A stretch of 64,000 bases of DNA from JADKAC01 sp964492065. Lineage in GTDB: Bacteria > Bacteroidota > Bacteroidia > Chitinophagales > BACL12. How positions within the stretch are numbered: the stretch's first letter is position 1; each line of letters opens with the position of its first letter. Position numbers and translations under genes: made by a program. Below, one piece after another: positions 1-7,926 of this stretch. The DNA lies in NCBI GenBank assembly GCA_964492065.1, contig CAZBHH010000004.1, forward strand, positions 1 through 64,000, in the 5' to 3' direction. Under the pieces are notes generated by a model. That model ran no database searches. It was not told where the DNA came from and saw only the letters and a list, made by a program, of their open reading frames with translations.

Positions 1-70
1 CAGGAAATTTTGATTAAGCGCCTGAAACGTTAATGTGTATTTAAACATGCATCCTATATGTTGTAATAAC

Positions 71-87
71 TAACGTGTTGTGCTATT
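71..87 (+). repeat. IS982 left terminal inverted repeat
   Basis: The sequence taacgtgttgtgctatt is the inverted partner of 1071-1087, with a single mismatch (G/A at the seventh base). It overlaps the transposase stop codon, so the coding region reaches into the terminal repeat. Confidence 0.8.
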
Positions 88-985
88 AAAAACTGAGTGC
101 ATGTTTTAGAAGAGATGGTTTTATATCATTCATAAAGTTAATCAAATTGAGTAACGAAACTGCGGATATTTTACTTGTAATCCTTGTCAGCAGGCCTTTG
201 TAGGTTTTTGCATAGTTTCTTTTCAGATTAAATTGATCACATAGCTGTGCGAAAAAGGTCTCTATCATTTGACGCTTGCCCTTTAACTTTTTGGGATATT
301 TCTTGTAATCGTATTGATTTGACCTGAATGGCACCTTGAGGCGAACTTCAAATTTCTCAAATAAACCGAGCTGCACAACCCTTGATATAAATGCCCGATT
401 ACCGGGTAACTGCTTTTCACCTGGTAATGACTCGACAGATTTTAAATAGTTGATATCATGAACATTCCCTTTTGTGATCCCACTCTGCTGAACAACTCCT
501 TTCCCGAAGATGATCACATGCAGTTTATATCCAATAAACCATCCTTTATTAACCGAACTGTATCCTTTCGCAGGCGCTGTTTGAAAATTGTCTTTGCAGA
601 TTTTGTAAGATGATTCACGTGCCAGTTTTACCACAGGCACTGGCACACTGTCGATAATCATAAGGGAACTCTCTGCGGCAAGCCGCGACCCTACGTATTC
701 CTGTATTTGAGCGATCTGTGGCTGTAGGCTGCGGCGATTGAACCGTGTTCAGTCAATTAAATTTGGAAAATCCTTTGTATAGTCTGTCTTTAATTTACTC
801 CAAAGCAAATTCTCAGAATCGAAACCCAGCGCCTCCATACAGCAGGATAAAGCCAGGATTTCCAAGTCGTTCATATTAGGTTTCACAGGATAGGTTCTGA
901 AGTTAAAATTTTTATCCGTCTGACAGAAAAAAATTCTATTGCAGATCCGGTAATTCTTGTCGAAATTTGATTTTAAGTTGTGCAT
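86..985 (-). pseudogene. IS982-family transposase, interrupted by in-frame TGA
   Basis: DDE transposase of the IS982 family. The likely start is the ATG at 983-985 (MHNLKSNF...). The N-terminal part has the family-typical DLEILALS and DSENLLWSKL segments. After PNLID a TGA codon falls where relatives usually have an arginine codon, and the same frame then continues without a shift (RFNRRSLQPQIAQIQEYVGS, then LMIIDS with the first catalytic Asp). The C-terminal half keeps the ETFFAQL glutamate and the LKRNYAKT stretch. The block that usually reads G-D-K/R-G-Y reads LPGNRAFIS here, so the second catalytic Asp appears to be Asn. Either defect alone should inactivate the enzyme. The family call is firm; the reading of the second Asp rests on remembered family alignments. 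Confidence 0.88.
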
Positions 986-1070
986 TGAATTTAGTTTTGT
1001 TCCAAAAACCAAATTGCTGAATTTCAGAACAATGCACAACCTTTTTTGCACGCATTTATTTGCCAATTTC

Positions 1071-1087
1071 AATAGCACAATACGTTA
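1071..1087 (-). repeat. IS982 right terminal inverted repeat
   Basis: Read on the minus strand this is taacgtattgtgctatt, matching the left end at 16 of 17 bases. It lies 21 bp upstream of the -33 box of the sugar-transporter promoter, so the insertion stopped just short of that promoter. Confidence 0.8.
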
Positions 1088-1108
1088 AAGTATCATCAAT
1101 TGAAAATG

Positions 1109-1139
1109 TTTGACTAATATCAAACCGCTAATAACTTTG
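1109..1139 (+). promoter_or_regulatory. Bacteroidota-type promoter for the sugar symporter
   Basis: TTTG at 1109-1112, a 19-bp spacer, then TAACTTTG at 1132-1139. This is a full match to the Bacteroidota consensus (TTTG, 19-21 bp, TAnnTTTG). The predicted transcription start near 1145 leaves a leader of about 75 nt before the ATG at 1223. The promoter lies wholly outside the adjacent IS remnant. Confidence 0.75.
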
Positions 1140-1222
1140 TTTAAAATCACACCGACAGATAACCGGCTGGTTGCGTATATCAAATTTTCCTAAATTGCAC
1201 TCCTTTAATAATAGAAATCAAA

Positions 1223-2593
1223 ATGGAGAAACCTCGTCTGCGTTTTTGGCAAATCTGGAATATGAGCTTTGGCTTCCTGGGAATCCAGTTCGGTTTTGCG
1301 CTGCAAAATGGCAATGCCTCCGCCATATTGCAAAACTTTGGCGCCGACATTCACCACCTCAGTTGGTTCTGGCTGGTAGCTCCGTTAACCGGTATGATTG
1401 TACAGCCCATTATCGGCCATTACAGCGATCGCACCTGGACACGCCTGGGCCGGAGAAAACCCTATTTCCTTGCCGGCACCATTCTGTGTTGTTTGGCATT
1501 AATACTGCTGCCCAATTCCGGTGTGTTCCTCACCGGCAAAGCGGCGCTATTGGTTGGTGCCGGTTTTCTGATGATAATGGATGCAAGTATCAATGTGGCA
1601 ATGGAGCCGTTTCGTGCATTGGTGGCCGATAATTTGCCGGACTCACAGCGCACACTCGGTTTTTCGATACAGACTTTCCTGATTGGCTTGGGAGCCGTCG
1701 CCGGCAGTTGGCTGCCGTATGTGCTGGCAAATTATGCGGGCGTCTCCGCATCGGCACCCGAGGGTAAAGTCGCCGATAATGTGATCTGGTCGTTTTATAT
1801 CGGAGCTGTTGTATTTTTTGCCGCCATCCTCATCACCGTGCTGTTTACAAGGGAATATCCGCCCGACGAATACGAAAAATATCACGGCAAAATAACAGTA
1901 ACCCATTCGGGATTGCGGCAAATTTTTTCCGACTTTAAAAATATGCCCGCTGCGATGCGTCAACTGGGCATAGTGCAATTCTTCAGTTGGTTTGCGCTCT
2001 TCGGCATGTGGGTTTTTACTACGCCGGCTGTTGCCCATCATATTTACGGCTTACCTGTGGAAGACACTTCGAGTGATACATTTCGCAAAGCCGGGAACTG
2101 GGTGGGCATAATCTTCGGCGTGTACAACGGCGTCAGCGCCATCTATGCGCTCTTTCTCCCTTCGATAGCAAAGACGATCGGACGGAAACTCACACATGTG
2201 GTTTCTTTAATCTGCGGCGGTATCGGGCTGCTCTCCATGTACTTCGTCAAAAGTCCCGAGGCGCTTATTTTTTCCATGGTAGGTGTAGGTATTGCATGGG
2301 CAAGCATACTGGCAATGCCCTATGCCATCGTTGCGGGAAGTATCCCCGCCGGTAAAATGGGAATCTATATGGGGCTTTTCAATTTCTTTATCACATTCCC
2401 CCAAATAATCAACGGTATTTTCGGCGGACCTATCGTAGCGGGTATTTATAATAACAATGCCATTTACGCAATTGTCATGAGTGGCATTTTTATGTTCTGC
2501 GCAGCCATATCCATGTTTTATGTAAAGGACAATGACGATAAGCGTTTCGGGAAAAAAAAGATTGTGGACCTGCGGCATTCAAAATCTGATTAA
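1223..2593 (+). CDS. MFS sugar/H+ symporter, SLC45/maltose-transporter type
   Basis: Inner-membrane transporter of the major facilitator superfamily, 456 residues, with about 12 hydrophobic segments. The N-terminal pattern (PRLRFWQIWNMSFGFLGIQF) and the loop IGHYSDRTWTRLGRRKPY, with the MFS motif-A residues D...R.GRRKP, match the SLC45/sucrose-maltose symporter group, which in Bacteroidota commonly sits in alpha-glucan loci. It probably carries maltose or another disaccharide from periplasm to cytoplasm with protons. It is monocistronic, with a perfect promoter 83 bp upstream of the start. It lies 6.5 kb from the SusCD locus, so a link to that pathway is inference. The substrate is not determinable from sequence alone. 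Confidence 0.85.
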   Translation: MEKPRLRFWQIWNMSFGFLGIQFGFALQNGNASAILQNFGADIHHLSWFWLVAPLTGMIVQPIIGHYSDRTWTRLGRRKPYFLAGTILCCLALILLPNSGVFLTGKAALLVGAGFLMIMDASINVAMEPFRALVADNLPDSQRTLGFSIQTFLIGLGAVAGSWLPYVLANYAGVSASAPEGKVADNVIWSFYIGAVVFFAAILITVLFTREYPPDEYEKYHGKITVTHSGLRQIFSDFKNMPAAMRQLGIVQFFSWFALFGMWVFTTPAVAHHIYGLPVEDTSSDTFRKAGNWVGIIFGVYNGVSAIYALFLPSIAKTIGRKLTHVVSLICGGIGLLSMYFVKSPEALIFSMVGVGIAWASILAMPYAIVAGSIPAGKMGIYMGLFNFFITFPQIINGIFGGPIVAGIYNNNAIYAIVMSGIFMFCAAISMFYVKDNDDKRFGKKKIVDLRHSKSD

Positions 2594-2594
2594 C

Positions 2595-2853
2595 CAGCTT
2601 ATCGAAATTAAATTGCAATACCCTGAACTTTCTATTCGAATTATCATCGCAAACTCCTTGAATCAGGAATGGTTGCTGTACAAAACAGGATAATCGCAGC
2701 CCATTCTACGGATACTCAAAAAATTATCACCGGGTAATAGATTCCATCCCGGATATTTTACTGCGAATACGCCAATATATGATTGCATCTTATCTTTCAA
2801 TGTGCCGGGAAACACTCGGCCGTAAGAGAAAGCATCTCATACAATCAAAATAA
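2595..2853 (+). pseudogene. Remnant of a Crp/Fnr-family regulator (C-terminal HTH only)
   Basis: There is no intact gene between the symporter and the DoxX gene, but conceptual translation gives three consecutive fragments in three plus frames that read as the C-terminal half of a Bacteroidota Crp/Fnr regulator. They are: 2595-2690 (NQEWLLYKTG, preceded by KLQYPELS), about 2690-2719 (HSTDTQK) and 2720-2853 (NYHRVIDSIPDILL, then RQYMIASYLSMCRETLGRKR, then a stop). The last piece resembles the family's PQYxIASYLGxxxETLSRxRK helix-turn-helix tail. The order is right and the joins need only one-base indels. The cyclic-nucleotide-like N-terminal domain is missing. Seen by eye; a translated search would settle it. 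Confidence 0.62.
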
Positions 2854-2911
2854 TCACAGAACCCGTTTCCTTTTTGTGACCTATATCAATGGTAAGCGGA
2901 TTTGCTCCATC

Positions 2912-2919
2912 TAATTTTG
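2912..2919 (+). promoter_or_regulatory. Candidate -7 box for the DoxX gene
   Basis: TAATTTTG matches the TAnnTTTG -7 consensus and ends 13 bp before the ATG at 2933. No TTTG lies at the expected 19-21 bp upstream, so this is a half-supported promoter. Confidence 0.35.
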
Positions 2920-2932
2920 CATTCAATAATAA

Positions 2933-3397
2933 ATGGAAAAAATGAATAGATTGATTAAAACAAATGACAACAGTACTGCTGCCCTTGTAGCGAGGATAGC
3001 CATTGCTATTACCATATTTCCCCATGGCGCTCAGAAACTCTTTGGGTGGTTTGGCGGAAGTGGTTTTACGGGCTCTATGTATTACTTTACTGAAATGGTA
3101 GGGATTCCCTGGATACTTGGTTTGCTTGTCATTCTTGTGGAAGTATTTGCGTCTTTAATGTTGGCACTGGGAAGTTTTACACGTTTTGCCGCAGTGGCGA
3201 TTGGTTTTGATTTCTTAGGTGTTTTGCTCGTTGATATAGGCTTCGACCGCTTTTTTATGAATTGGTATAAAATAGAAGGCCAGGGAGAAGGATTGGAATA
3301 TTTTATTCTACTCTATGGGCTGCTTGTAGTAAGCCTGGTTTTGGGCGGGGGCAAAGCAAGTATAGACGCTTTGATGATGAAGAAAAAAGTCCGGTAA
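2933..3397 (+). CDS. DoxX family membrane protein
   Basis: A 154-residue integral membrane protein with four predicted hydrophobic helices. The first carries the DoxX signature ARIAIAITIFPHGAQKLFGW; the others fall near residues 60-80, 85-105 and 125-143. DoxX-family proteins are small inner-membrane proteins linked in other bacteria to quinone or thiosulfate redox and to thiol stress; the precise role here is unknown. A second in-frame ATG three codons on (MNRLIKTN) could be the real start. It lies directly after the Crp-like remnant, which may once have controlled it (inference). Confidence 0.82.
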   Translation: MEKMNRLIKTNDNSTAALVARIAIAITIFPHGAQKLFGWFGGSGFTGSMYYFTEMVGIPWILGLLVILVEVFASLMLALGSFTRFAAVAIGFDFLGVLLVDIGFDRFFMNWYKIEGQGEGLEYFILLYGLLVVSLVLGGGKASIDALMMKKKVR

Positions 3398-3547
3398 ACC
3401 TCTTTATTCCGAAAAATTATTTCCTCACCGGCATTATATAAAAACTTGCAGATGGAAATTTTCTTATTGTGATCCAGGTCAGTGGACGGAGATTTAAGAC
3501 AGTCTGATTTTACACTAACGATTAAATCAAATATATTGAGAACTAAA

Positions 3548-4279
3548 ATGACAGGTAAAACTTATTTATCATTACCACAGTACCACAAGAATTCGCTTAT
3601 ATTTAAAGCATTACTAATAATTCTCACTTTTGGATTGAATGCTCCTGTTTCGGCGCAAAATAAAAATACAGATACAATTAAGATACTATCGCCCCCAAGT
3701 CCGGTTATTATAGGTTCTATTATTGGAAATAATGGTGTGCATTTGCAAACTATTTTTTTAAAAACTTTCAATCCTTCAAATCGTTTTGGGATATTTGGGT
3801 TGGCGGATATGTACGGTGTTTATAAAACCGATGAACAGGTAATGCGCAATCAACAAATGGCACAAACCCAGTTGACCTATCGAATAGTAAAAGGATTGAA
3901 TGTTAGTGCCGGTGCATTTTTTGAAACACATTCAGGCTTCCGACCAACTGCCGGGTTACAATACAATCTTTTTGCGGGTGATTTTCATTTGTTGTTGGCT
4001 CCAAGAATTGATTTGAGTCAAACTTATAATGGAGAAATACTGGGAATTGTTGAATACACGCCAAAAATAAAAAACAATTGGCGATTGTACTCTCTTGTTC
4101 AATGTTTGTATAACCAAGATTTGAAAAATGACATCCACAGTGTAAGTTATGTGTGGGGTAAGCTCGGAGTTTCTTACAAGAATTATCGTTTTGGTGTTGG
4201 AGGCAATTTTTATTCTTTAGGACCAAAAAAAATCAAAGAAAACAATTACGGACTTTTTTTAGGAGTTTTACTTTTTTAG
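3548..4279 (+). CDS. Putative outer-membrane protein with signal peptide
   Basis: I do not recognise a named family. The start at 3548 gives 243 residues beginning MTGKTYLSLPQY and a hydrophobic stretch (LIFKALLIILTFGLNAPVSA) ending in a signal-peptidase-like site before QNKNTD. An upstream ATG at 3482 would add 22 residues and spoil the signal peptide. The mature part alternates polar and aromatic residues, as in beta strands, and ends in YGLFLGVLLF, typical of the last strand of an outer-membrane barrel. Base composition is clearly more AT-rich than the susCD genes. Twenty bases separate it from the NmrA-like gene, so co-transcription is likely. Confidence 0.6.
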   Translation: MTGKTYLSLPQYHKNSLIFKALLIILTFGLNAPVSAQNKNTDTIKILSPPSPVIIGSIIGNNGVHLQTIFLKTFNPSNRFGIFGLADMYGVYKTDEQVMRNQQMAQTQLTYRIVKGLNVSAGAFFETHSGFRPTAGLQYNLFAGDFHLLLAPRIDLSQTYNGEILGIVEYTPKIKNNWRLYSLVQCLYNQDLKNDIHSVSYVWGKLGVSYKNYRFGVGGNFYSLGPKKIKENNYGLFLGVLLF

Positions 4280-4299
4280 TAAATAATTTATTGAATGAT

Positions 4300-5172
4300 A
4301 TGGAACAACAAATTATAACCGTCATAGGAAGTACCGGCACCATCGGCAGTGAATTGGTTGATTTATTATCAAAATCAGGAGCAAGCATTCGTGCTGTAAT
4401 GCGTGATTTCAGTAAAGTTCGCAAAATACCCGGAGTAGTGTGGGTTCAGGCTGATGTGAGTGATCCCTCAACATTGGAAGCTACTTTAGCCGGAACCGAT
4501 CGCTTGTTTATATTAACAGGAAATCGTGCAGGATTTGGAAAAACTCAAATTGAAATTATTAAAACCGCTGAAAAATTAGGTGTAAAACACGTTGTAAAAC
4601 TTTCCGTATTGGGGGCCAGTCCCAAAACCAAATCGGGTTTGGCATTGGAGCATTGGGAAGCAGAACAGGCATTGGAAAACACCAACATGACCTGGACGAT
4701 TTTAAGACCACACGCATTTATGCAAAACTGGTTGGGCGAAGAAGCAAAAACCGTTAAGGAAGAAGGCGCTATTTATGCGGCTATAGGCGATGGAAAAGTT
4801 CCGTTTATTGATGCCCGCGATATTGCAGCCGTGGCTGCCGAATCTTTATTGTATCCGGAAAAACATTTGGGACAACGCTATGTTTTAACAGGAGCTGAAG
4901 CCATCGGTTTCCAACAGTTGGCAGATGCTATTTCAAAAGCGATTGGCAAACCGGTTGTTTACAAATCTTTATCCATGGAAGAAATGCGTACACGAATGGA
5001 AAAACAAGGCATTCCCACCAAATCAATAGATTCTCTTTTAGCTCTGGCAGCTTATCAAAAAGCCGGAGGAGCAACAGAAAGAACTTCAGACAGCGTTCAG
5101 GAAATTCTAAACCGTCCACCTTATTCTGTAGAGCAATTTGCAAGTGATTATCGTGAATATTTTATTGGATAA
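4300..5172 (+). CDS. NmrA-like NAD(P)-binding reductase
   Basis: Atypical short-chain dehydrogenase with an N-terminal Rossmann fold: ITVIGSTGTIGSELVDLL contains the GxxGxxG nucleotide-binding motif at residues 8-13. NmrA/HSCARG-type features follow: VMRDFSK near residue 33, a D-V-S acidic block, and VKHVVKLSVLGASP. The start is taken at the ATG at 4300 (MEQQIITV) rather than an upstream TTG. At 290 residues it fits the NmrA/YtfG size. Such proteins sense or use NAD(P)H, often as quinone reductases. It sits between an outer-membrane protein and a drug-type exporter, suggesting a stress or detoxification role (inference). Confidence 0.82.
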   Translation: MEQQIITVIGSTGTIGSELVDLLSKSGASIRAVMRDFSKVRKIPGVVWVQADVSDPSTLEATLAGTDRLFILTGNRAGFGKTQIEIIKTAEKLGVKHVVKLSVLGASPKTKSGLALEHWEAEQALENTNMTWTILRPHAFMQNWLGEEAKTVKEEGAIYAAIGDGKVPFIDARDIAAVAAESLLYPEKHLGQRYVLTGAEAIGFQQLADAISKAIGKPVVYKSLSMEEMRTRMEKQGIPTKSIDSLLALAAYQKAGGATERTSDSVQEILNRPPYSVEQFASDYREYFIG

Positions 5173-5185
5173 ATCAAATAATTAT

Positions 5186-6388
5186 ATGAACAGGAAAACG
5201 CAAACAGCACATATCAACAAATCCTTTTTAATCGTACTACTTGGTTTATTAGCGGCATTAAGCACGCTTACCATTGCGATGTACATTCCGGGATTTCATC
5301 AGATGGCTGTTGAATTTGGCGTAGAGGAAAGTAGAATTGCTTTTACCCTTACATCTTATTTCATCGGTATTACCATTGGACAATTGATCTATGGTCCTGT
5401 TATTGACCGGTTCGGAAGAAGGAAACCGTTAATTATATCATTAATCATTTTCATCATTACTTCTTTGGGATGTGCCCTTGCAAGTTCCTTAGATATGATG
5501 ATTGCATTGCGCTTCTTACAGGCTTTAGGCGCCAGCGCAGGTATGGTTTCTGCGCTCGCTATCATCACCGATGTGTTTGAACCCAAAGACCGCCCCAAAG
5601 CATTTTCATTGGTGATGACGGTTTTGGGAGTAGCCCCAATTGTATCGCCCACATTGGGAAGCTTCTTTGTGGCAACCTATAACTGGGAATCTGTTTTTTA
5701 TGCCATTACCGGATATGGAGCAATTGTAGCTTTGCTTATTTTTCTCTTCCTGCCTGAAACTATCTTATATAAATCTTCAGATAAATTACAGGTAAAGCAG
5801 GTTTTGACAAATTATAGAACCGTAGTAAAAAATAAAATCTTTACCTGGCATGCACTTGGAGGAAGCTTAGTCAATTCAGTCATCTTTGCTTTTGTTGCAG
5901 CTTCGCCTGCGGTATTCATGGGGTTTTACAAAATTCCGCCTAAACAGTTTGCACTCTTATATGGCATTAGCGCTACAGGCGCAATGGCAGGCAATTATTT
6001 GAATGGCGTATTGGTAAAAAAGATTCATTTCAAAAAAATGATGATCATCGGCTCGGTTATTTTGTTGGTATTAACGATTTCCTTTGCAACTGCAGCATTT
6101 ATTATAAAAGATTTTCCATACCAGGCGGTGATTGTCGCTTTGTTTTTAATCTTATTGAGTGTAGGATTGATTTATCCAAACACCGTTACCTCAGCACTAT
6201 CACCTTTTAAAGCCTTAGCCGGATCGGCTTCTGCGATGAATGGTTCATTTATGATGGGCATGAGTGCGTTGATAACGGCCGTTGTCGGGGCATTAGGTGC
6301 TCACTCTCCTTTTTTCATGTTTGCATTGATGGCGGTGGCAGCGGTGTTGGTGCTCATCATTCTCCAAATTGCGAAACGACAAGTATAA
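5186..6388 (+). CDS. MFS exporter, Bcr/CflA family
   Basis: A 400-residue inner-membrane efflux protein of the drug:H+ antiporter-1 branch. The start at 5186 (MNRKTQTAHI) lies 13 bp after the preceding stop; an ORF-opening ATG at 5138 would overlap that gene. Signatures are DRFGRRKPLI after helix 2 (motif A), RFLQALGASAGMVSALAI (helix 4 with its arginine), and VLGVAPIVSPTLGSFF (motif C, the antiporter signature). About 12 hydrophobic helices are present. Family members export bicyclomycin, sulfonamides, chloramphenicol or cysteine-like thiols; the substrate here is unknown. Proximity to a bacillithiol gene makes a thiol or conjugate substrate worth considering, as inference only. Confidence 0.85.
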   Translation: MNRKTQTAHINKSFLIVLLGLLAALSTLTIAMYIPGFHQMAVEFGVEESRIAFTLTSYFIGITIGQLIYGPVIDRFGRRKPLIISLIIFIITSLGCALASSLDMMIALRFLQALGASAGMVSALAIITDVFEPKDRPKAFSLVMTVLGVAPIVSPTLGSFFVATYNWESVFYAITGYGAIVALLIFLFLPETILYKSSDKLQVKQVLTNYRTVVKNKIFTWHALGGSLVNSVIFAFVAASPAVFMGFYKIPPKQFALLYGISATGAMAGNYLNGVLVKKIHFKKMMIIGSVILLVLTISFATAAFIIKDFPYQAVIVALFLILLSVGLIYPNTVTSALSPFKALAGSASAMNGSFMMGMSALITAVVGALGAHSPFFMFALMAVAAVLVLIILQIAKRQV

Positions 6389-6432
6389 GGTTGATCTGAT
6401 CTGAATAGCAGTAATAGAAAGAAATAACAAAC

Positions 6433-7155
6433 ATGAAATTAGACATATTGGCTTTTGGCGTGCATCCGGATGATGTGGATTTTAGTTGTGCCGGTACACT
6501 TTTACATCATCAGGCATTAGGTAAAAAAACAGGTATCATTGACCTCACCCAAGGTGAGTTGGGTACCCGTGGCAGCGGCCCGCTCCGGTTAAAAGAAGCA
6601 GCCAAAGCTGCAGAAATATTAGGCGTGGCAGTGCGGGAAAATTTAGGGTTTGATGATGGCTTTTTTACGAATGACAAAGAGCACGTTTTGGAAGTAATTA
6701 AGATGATCCGAAAATACCGGCCCGAAATCGTTTTGGCCAATGCCGTACGGGATCGCCATCCCGACCATGGCAGAGCAGCACAATTGCTGTACGATGCCTG
6801 TTTTTATTCGGGATTGATTAGAATTGAAACTGCGATTGATGGTGAACAACAGGAAGCATGGCGACCCAAAGCGGTTTATCATTATATACAGGACAGAGAT
6901 ATCAGTCCTGATTTTTTAATAGACATTACACCCTATTTTGAAAAAAAGATGGAAGCGATAATGGCTTTTTCCTCGCAGTTTTATAATCCTGAAAAAGAAA
7001 ATGAAATGCCTCCAAGCCCACTGGCACAAAAAGGATTATTAGATATGGTTGCCGGTCGTTCCGGGCATTACGGAAGAGAAGCAGGATTTGAAAAAGCCGA
7101 AGGCTTTACGGTGGAAAGAACGCCGGGTGTAAAGAATTTGTTTGATTTGGTGTAG
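6433..7155 (+). CDS. bshB1: Bacillithiol biosynthesis deacetylase BshB1
   Basis: Zinc-dependent LmbE/PIG-L-type deacetylase that removes acetate from GlcNAc-malate, the second step of bacillithiol synthesis in the cytoplasm. The N-terminus LDILAFGVHPDDVDFSCAG carries the HPDD zinc/catalytic motif at residues 10-13. TQGELGTRGSG follows near residue 36 and the second metal motif HPDH falls at about residues 109-112. The length of 240 residues is typical. No bshA or bshC gene is in the window, as is usual for this dispersed pathway. It lies 44 bp after the exporter and 3 bp before the next gene, so it is likely co-transcribed. Confidence 0.88.
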   Translation: MKLDILAFGVHPDDVDFSCAGTLLHHQALGKKTGIIDLTQGELGTRGSGPLRLKEAAKAAEILGVAVRENLGFDDGFFTNDKEHVLEVIKMIRKYRPEIVLANAVRDRHPDHGRAAQLLYDACFYSGLIRIETAIDGEQQEAWRPKAVYHYIQDRDISPDFLIDITPYFEKKMEAIMAFSSQFYNPEKENEMPPSPLAQKGLLDMVAGRSGHYGREAGFEKAEGFTVERTPGVKNLFDLV

Positions 7156-7158
7156 TAA

Positions 7159-7629
7159 ATGCGCATTATGAATATAGCTAAACAACCCGAAGATGTTCCA
7201 AAATTATTTGTAACATATTGGAACCAACGCAGACCTGATTTGATAGCAGGGCTTTTTGAAGATAATGCTGATTTTATCAATGTAGTTGGTTTGTGGTGGA
7301 ACAATAGGCAAGACATTTATAAAGCCCACGATTACGGTTTAAAAGTGATTTTTAAAGATTCTGTTTTGTCTATTATTAAAATGAAAACAAAGATACTTTC
7401 CGAAAATGCGGCAGTAGTTCATGCGCAAATGAAGTTGGAAGGGCAGACACCAATAGCCGGAGAAAAAGGAGGGACAAGAAGAACGGTTTTCTCATTTATT
7501 GTCAGAAAGGATGGCGAAGGTATTTGGTGGGCTGTTTCTGCACAAAATACGGATATTGTAAATGGAGTGGAGACATACATCACAACCGAAGATGGTAGTT
7601 TGAAGCCTGTAGATTATCGCAAAAAATAA
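7159..7629 (+). CDS. SnoaL/SgcJ-like (NTF2-fold) protein
   Basis: A 156-residue cytoplasmic protein of the NTF2-like SgcJ/EcaC or DUF4440 type. The opening helix DVPKLFVTYWNQRRPDLIAGLFEDNADFINVVG is the usual fold start, followed by IYKAHDYGLKVIFKDS and the sheet RTVFSFIVRKDGEGIWWAVSAQNT. These proteins are often small-molecule isomerases, lactone-forming enzymes or orphan binding proteins, and the substrate cannot be inferred. An alternative ATG three codons downstream (MNIAKQ) exists. It is the last gene of the AT-rich block and begins 3 bp after bshB1. Confidence 0.7.
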   Translation: MRIMNIAKQPEDVPKLFVTYWNQRRPDLIAGLFEDNADFINVVGLWWNNRQDIYKAHDYGLKVIFKDSVLSIIKMKTKILSENAAVVHAQMKLEGQTPIAGEKGGTRRTVFSFIVRKDGEGIWWAVSAQNTDIVNGVETYITTEDGSLKPVDYRKK

Positions 7630-7926
7630 CCTGTTATATAGAGCAAAACACGTTTAAGCTTTGCCGAACAGAATAATAATCAGATAAGCAAATTAACAAT
7701 TGAGTATGGTCTTTAGCCTAATACTCTAAATACCTGATGTTCGAACGCACAATAAGCGGTTTGCCAAAACAGCGGGGTAAACATCTTCAATATGAAGTTT
7801 TTTATTAAAATTGAAATGTCGGATGCGCTATAAAGTTTGAGGCTTAAATCAGCACTTTCGGCAAGCCGCCTTACCTTTTTCCGAACATGACTGGCCCTGG
7901 TGATGCATTGCATCTTCAAATATTCC
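7630..7926. other. Intergenic, no supported feature
   Basis: 297 bp separate the end of the plus-strand accessory block from the end of the minus-strand glucan operon. Both neighbours are transcribed towards it. I see no clear terminator hairpin with a T-run, no tRNA and no convincing gene. A 68-codon minus frame at 7713-7919 has no recognisable family and no start signal. Confidence 0.5.

Larger units (their letters stand above)
71..1087. mobile_element. IS982-family insertion sequence, inactive remnant
   Basis: A 1017-bp element bounded by 17-bp terminal inverted repeats that match at 16 of 17 positions. It encloses one minus-strand transposase reading frame of IS982 type. The size fits the family (about 1 kb). 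The transposase carries an in-frame stop and an altered catalytic region, so the copy is probably immobile. No clear target-site duplication is visible: the bases outside the left end (taataac) and right end (aagtatc) do not match, which suggests an old insertion or later flank decay. Confidence 0.85.

Noticed and set aside
1171..1632. 153-codon plus frame overlapping the start of the sugar symporter
   Set aside because: Out-of-frame shadow of a clear MFS gene, no homology.
2837..3025. 62-codon minus-strand frame over the DoxX start
   Set aside because: Antisense to the DoxX coding region and to the Crp-like remnant; no own signature.
7713..7919. 68-codon minus-strand reading frame after the SnoaL-like gene
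   Set aside because: No recognisable domain, no promoter box and no coupling to a neighbour; composition looks like non-coding DNA.
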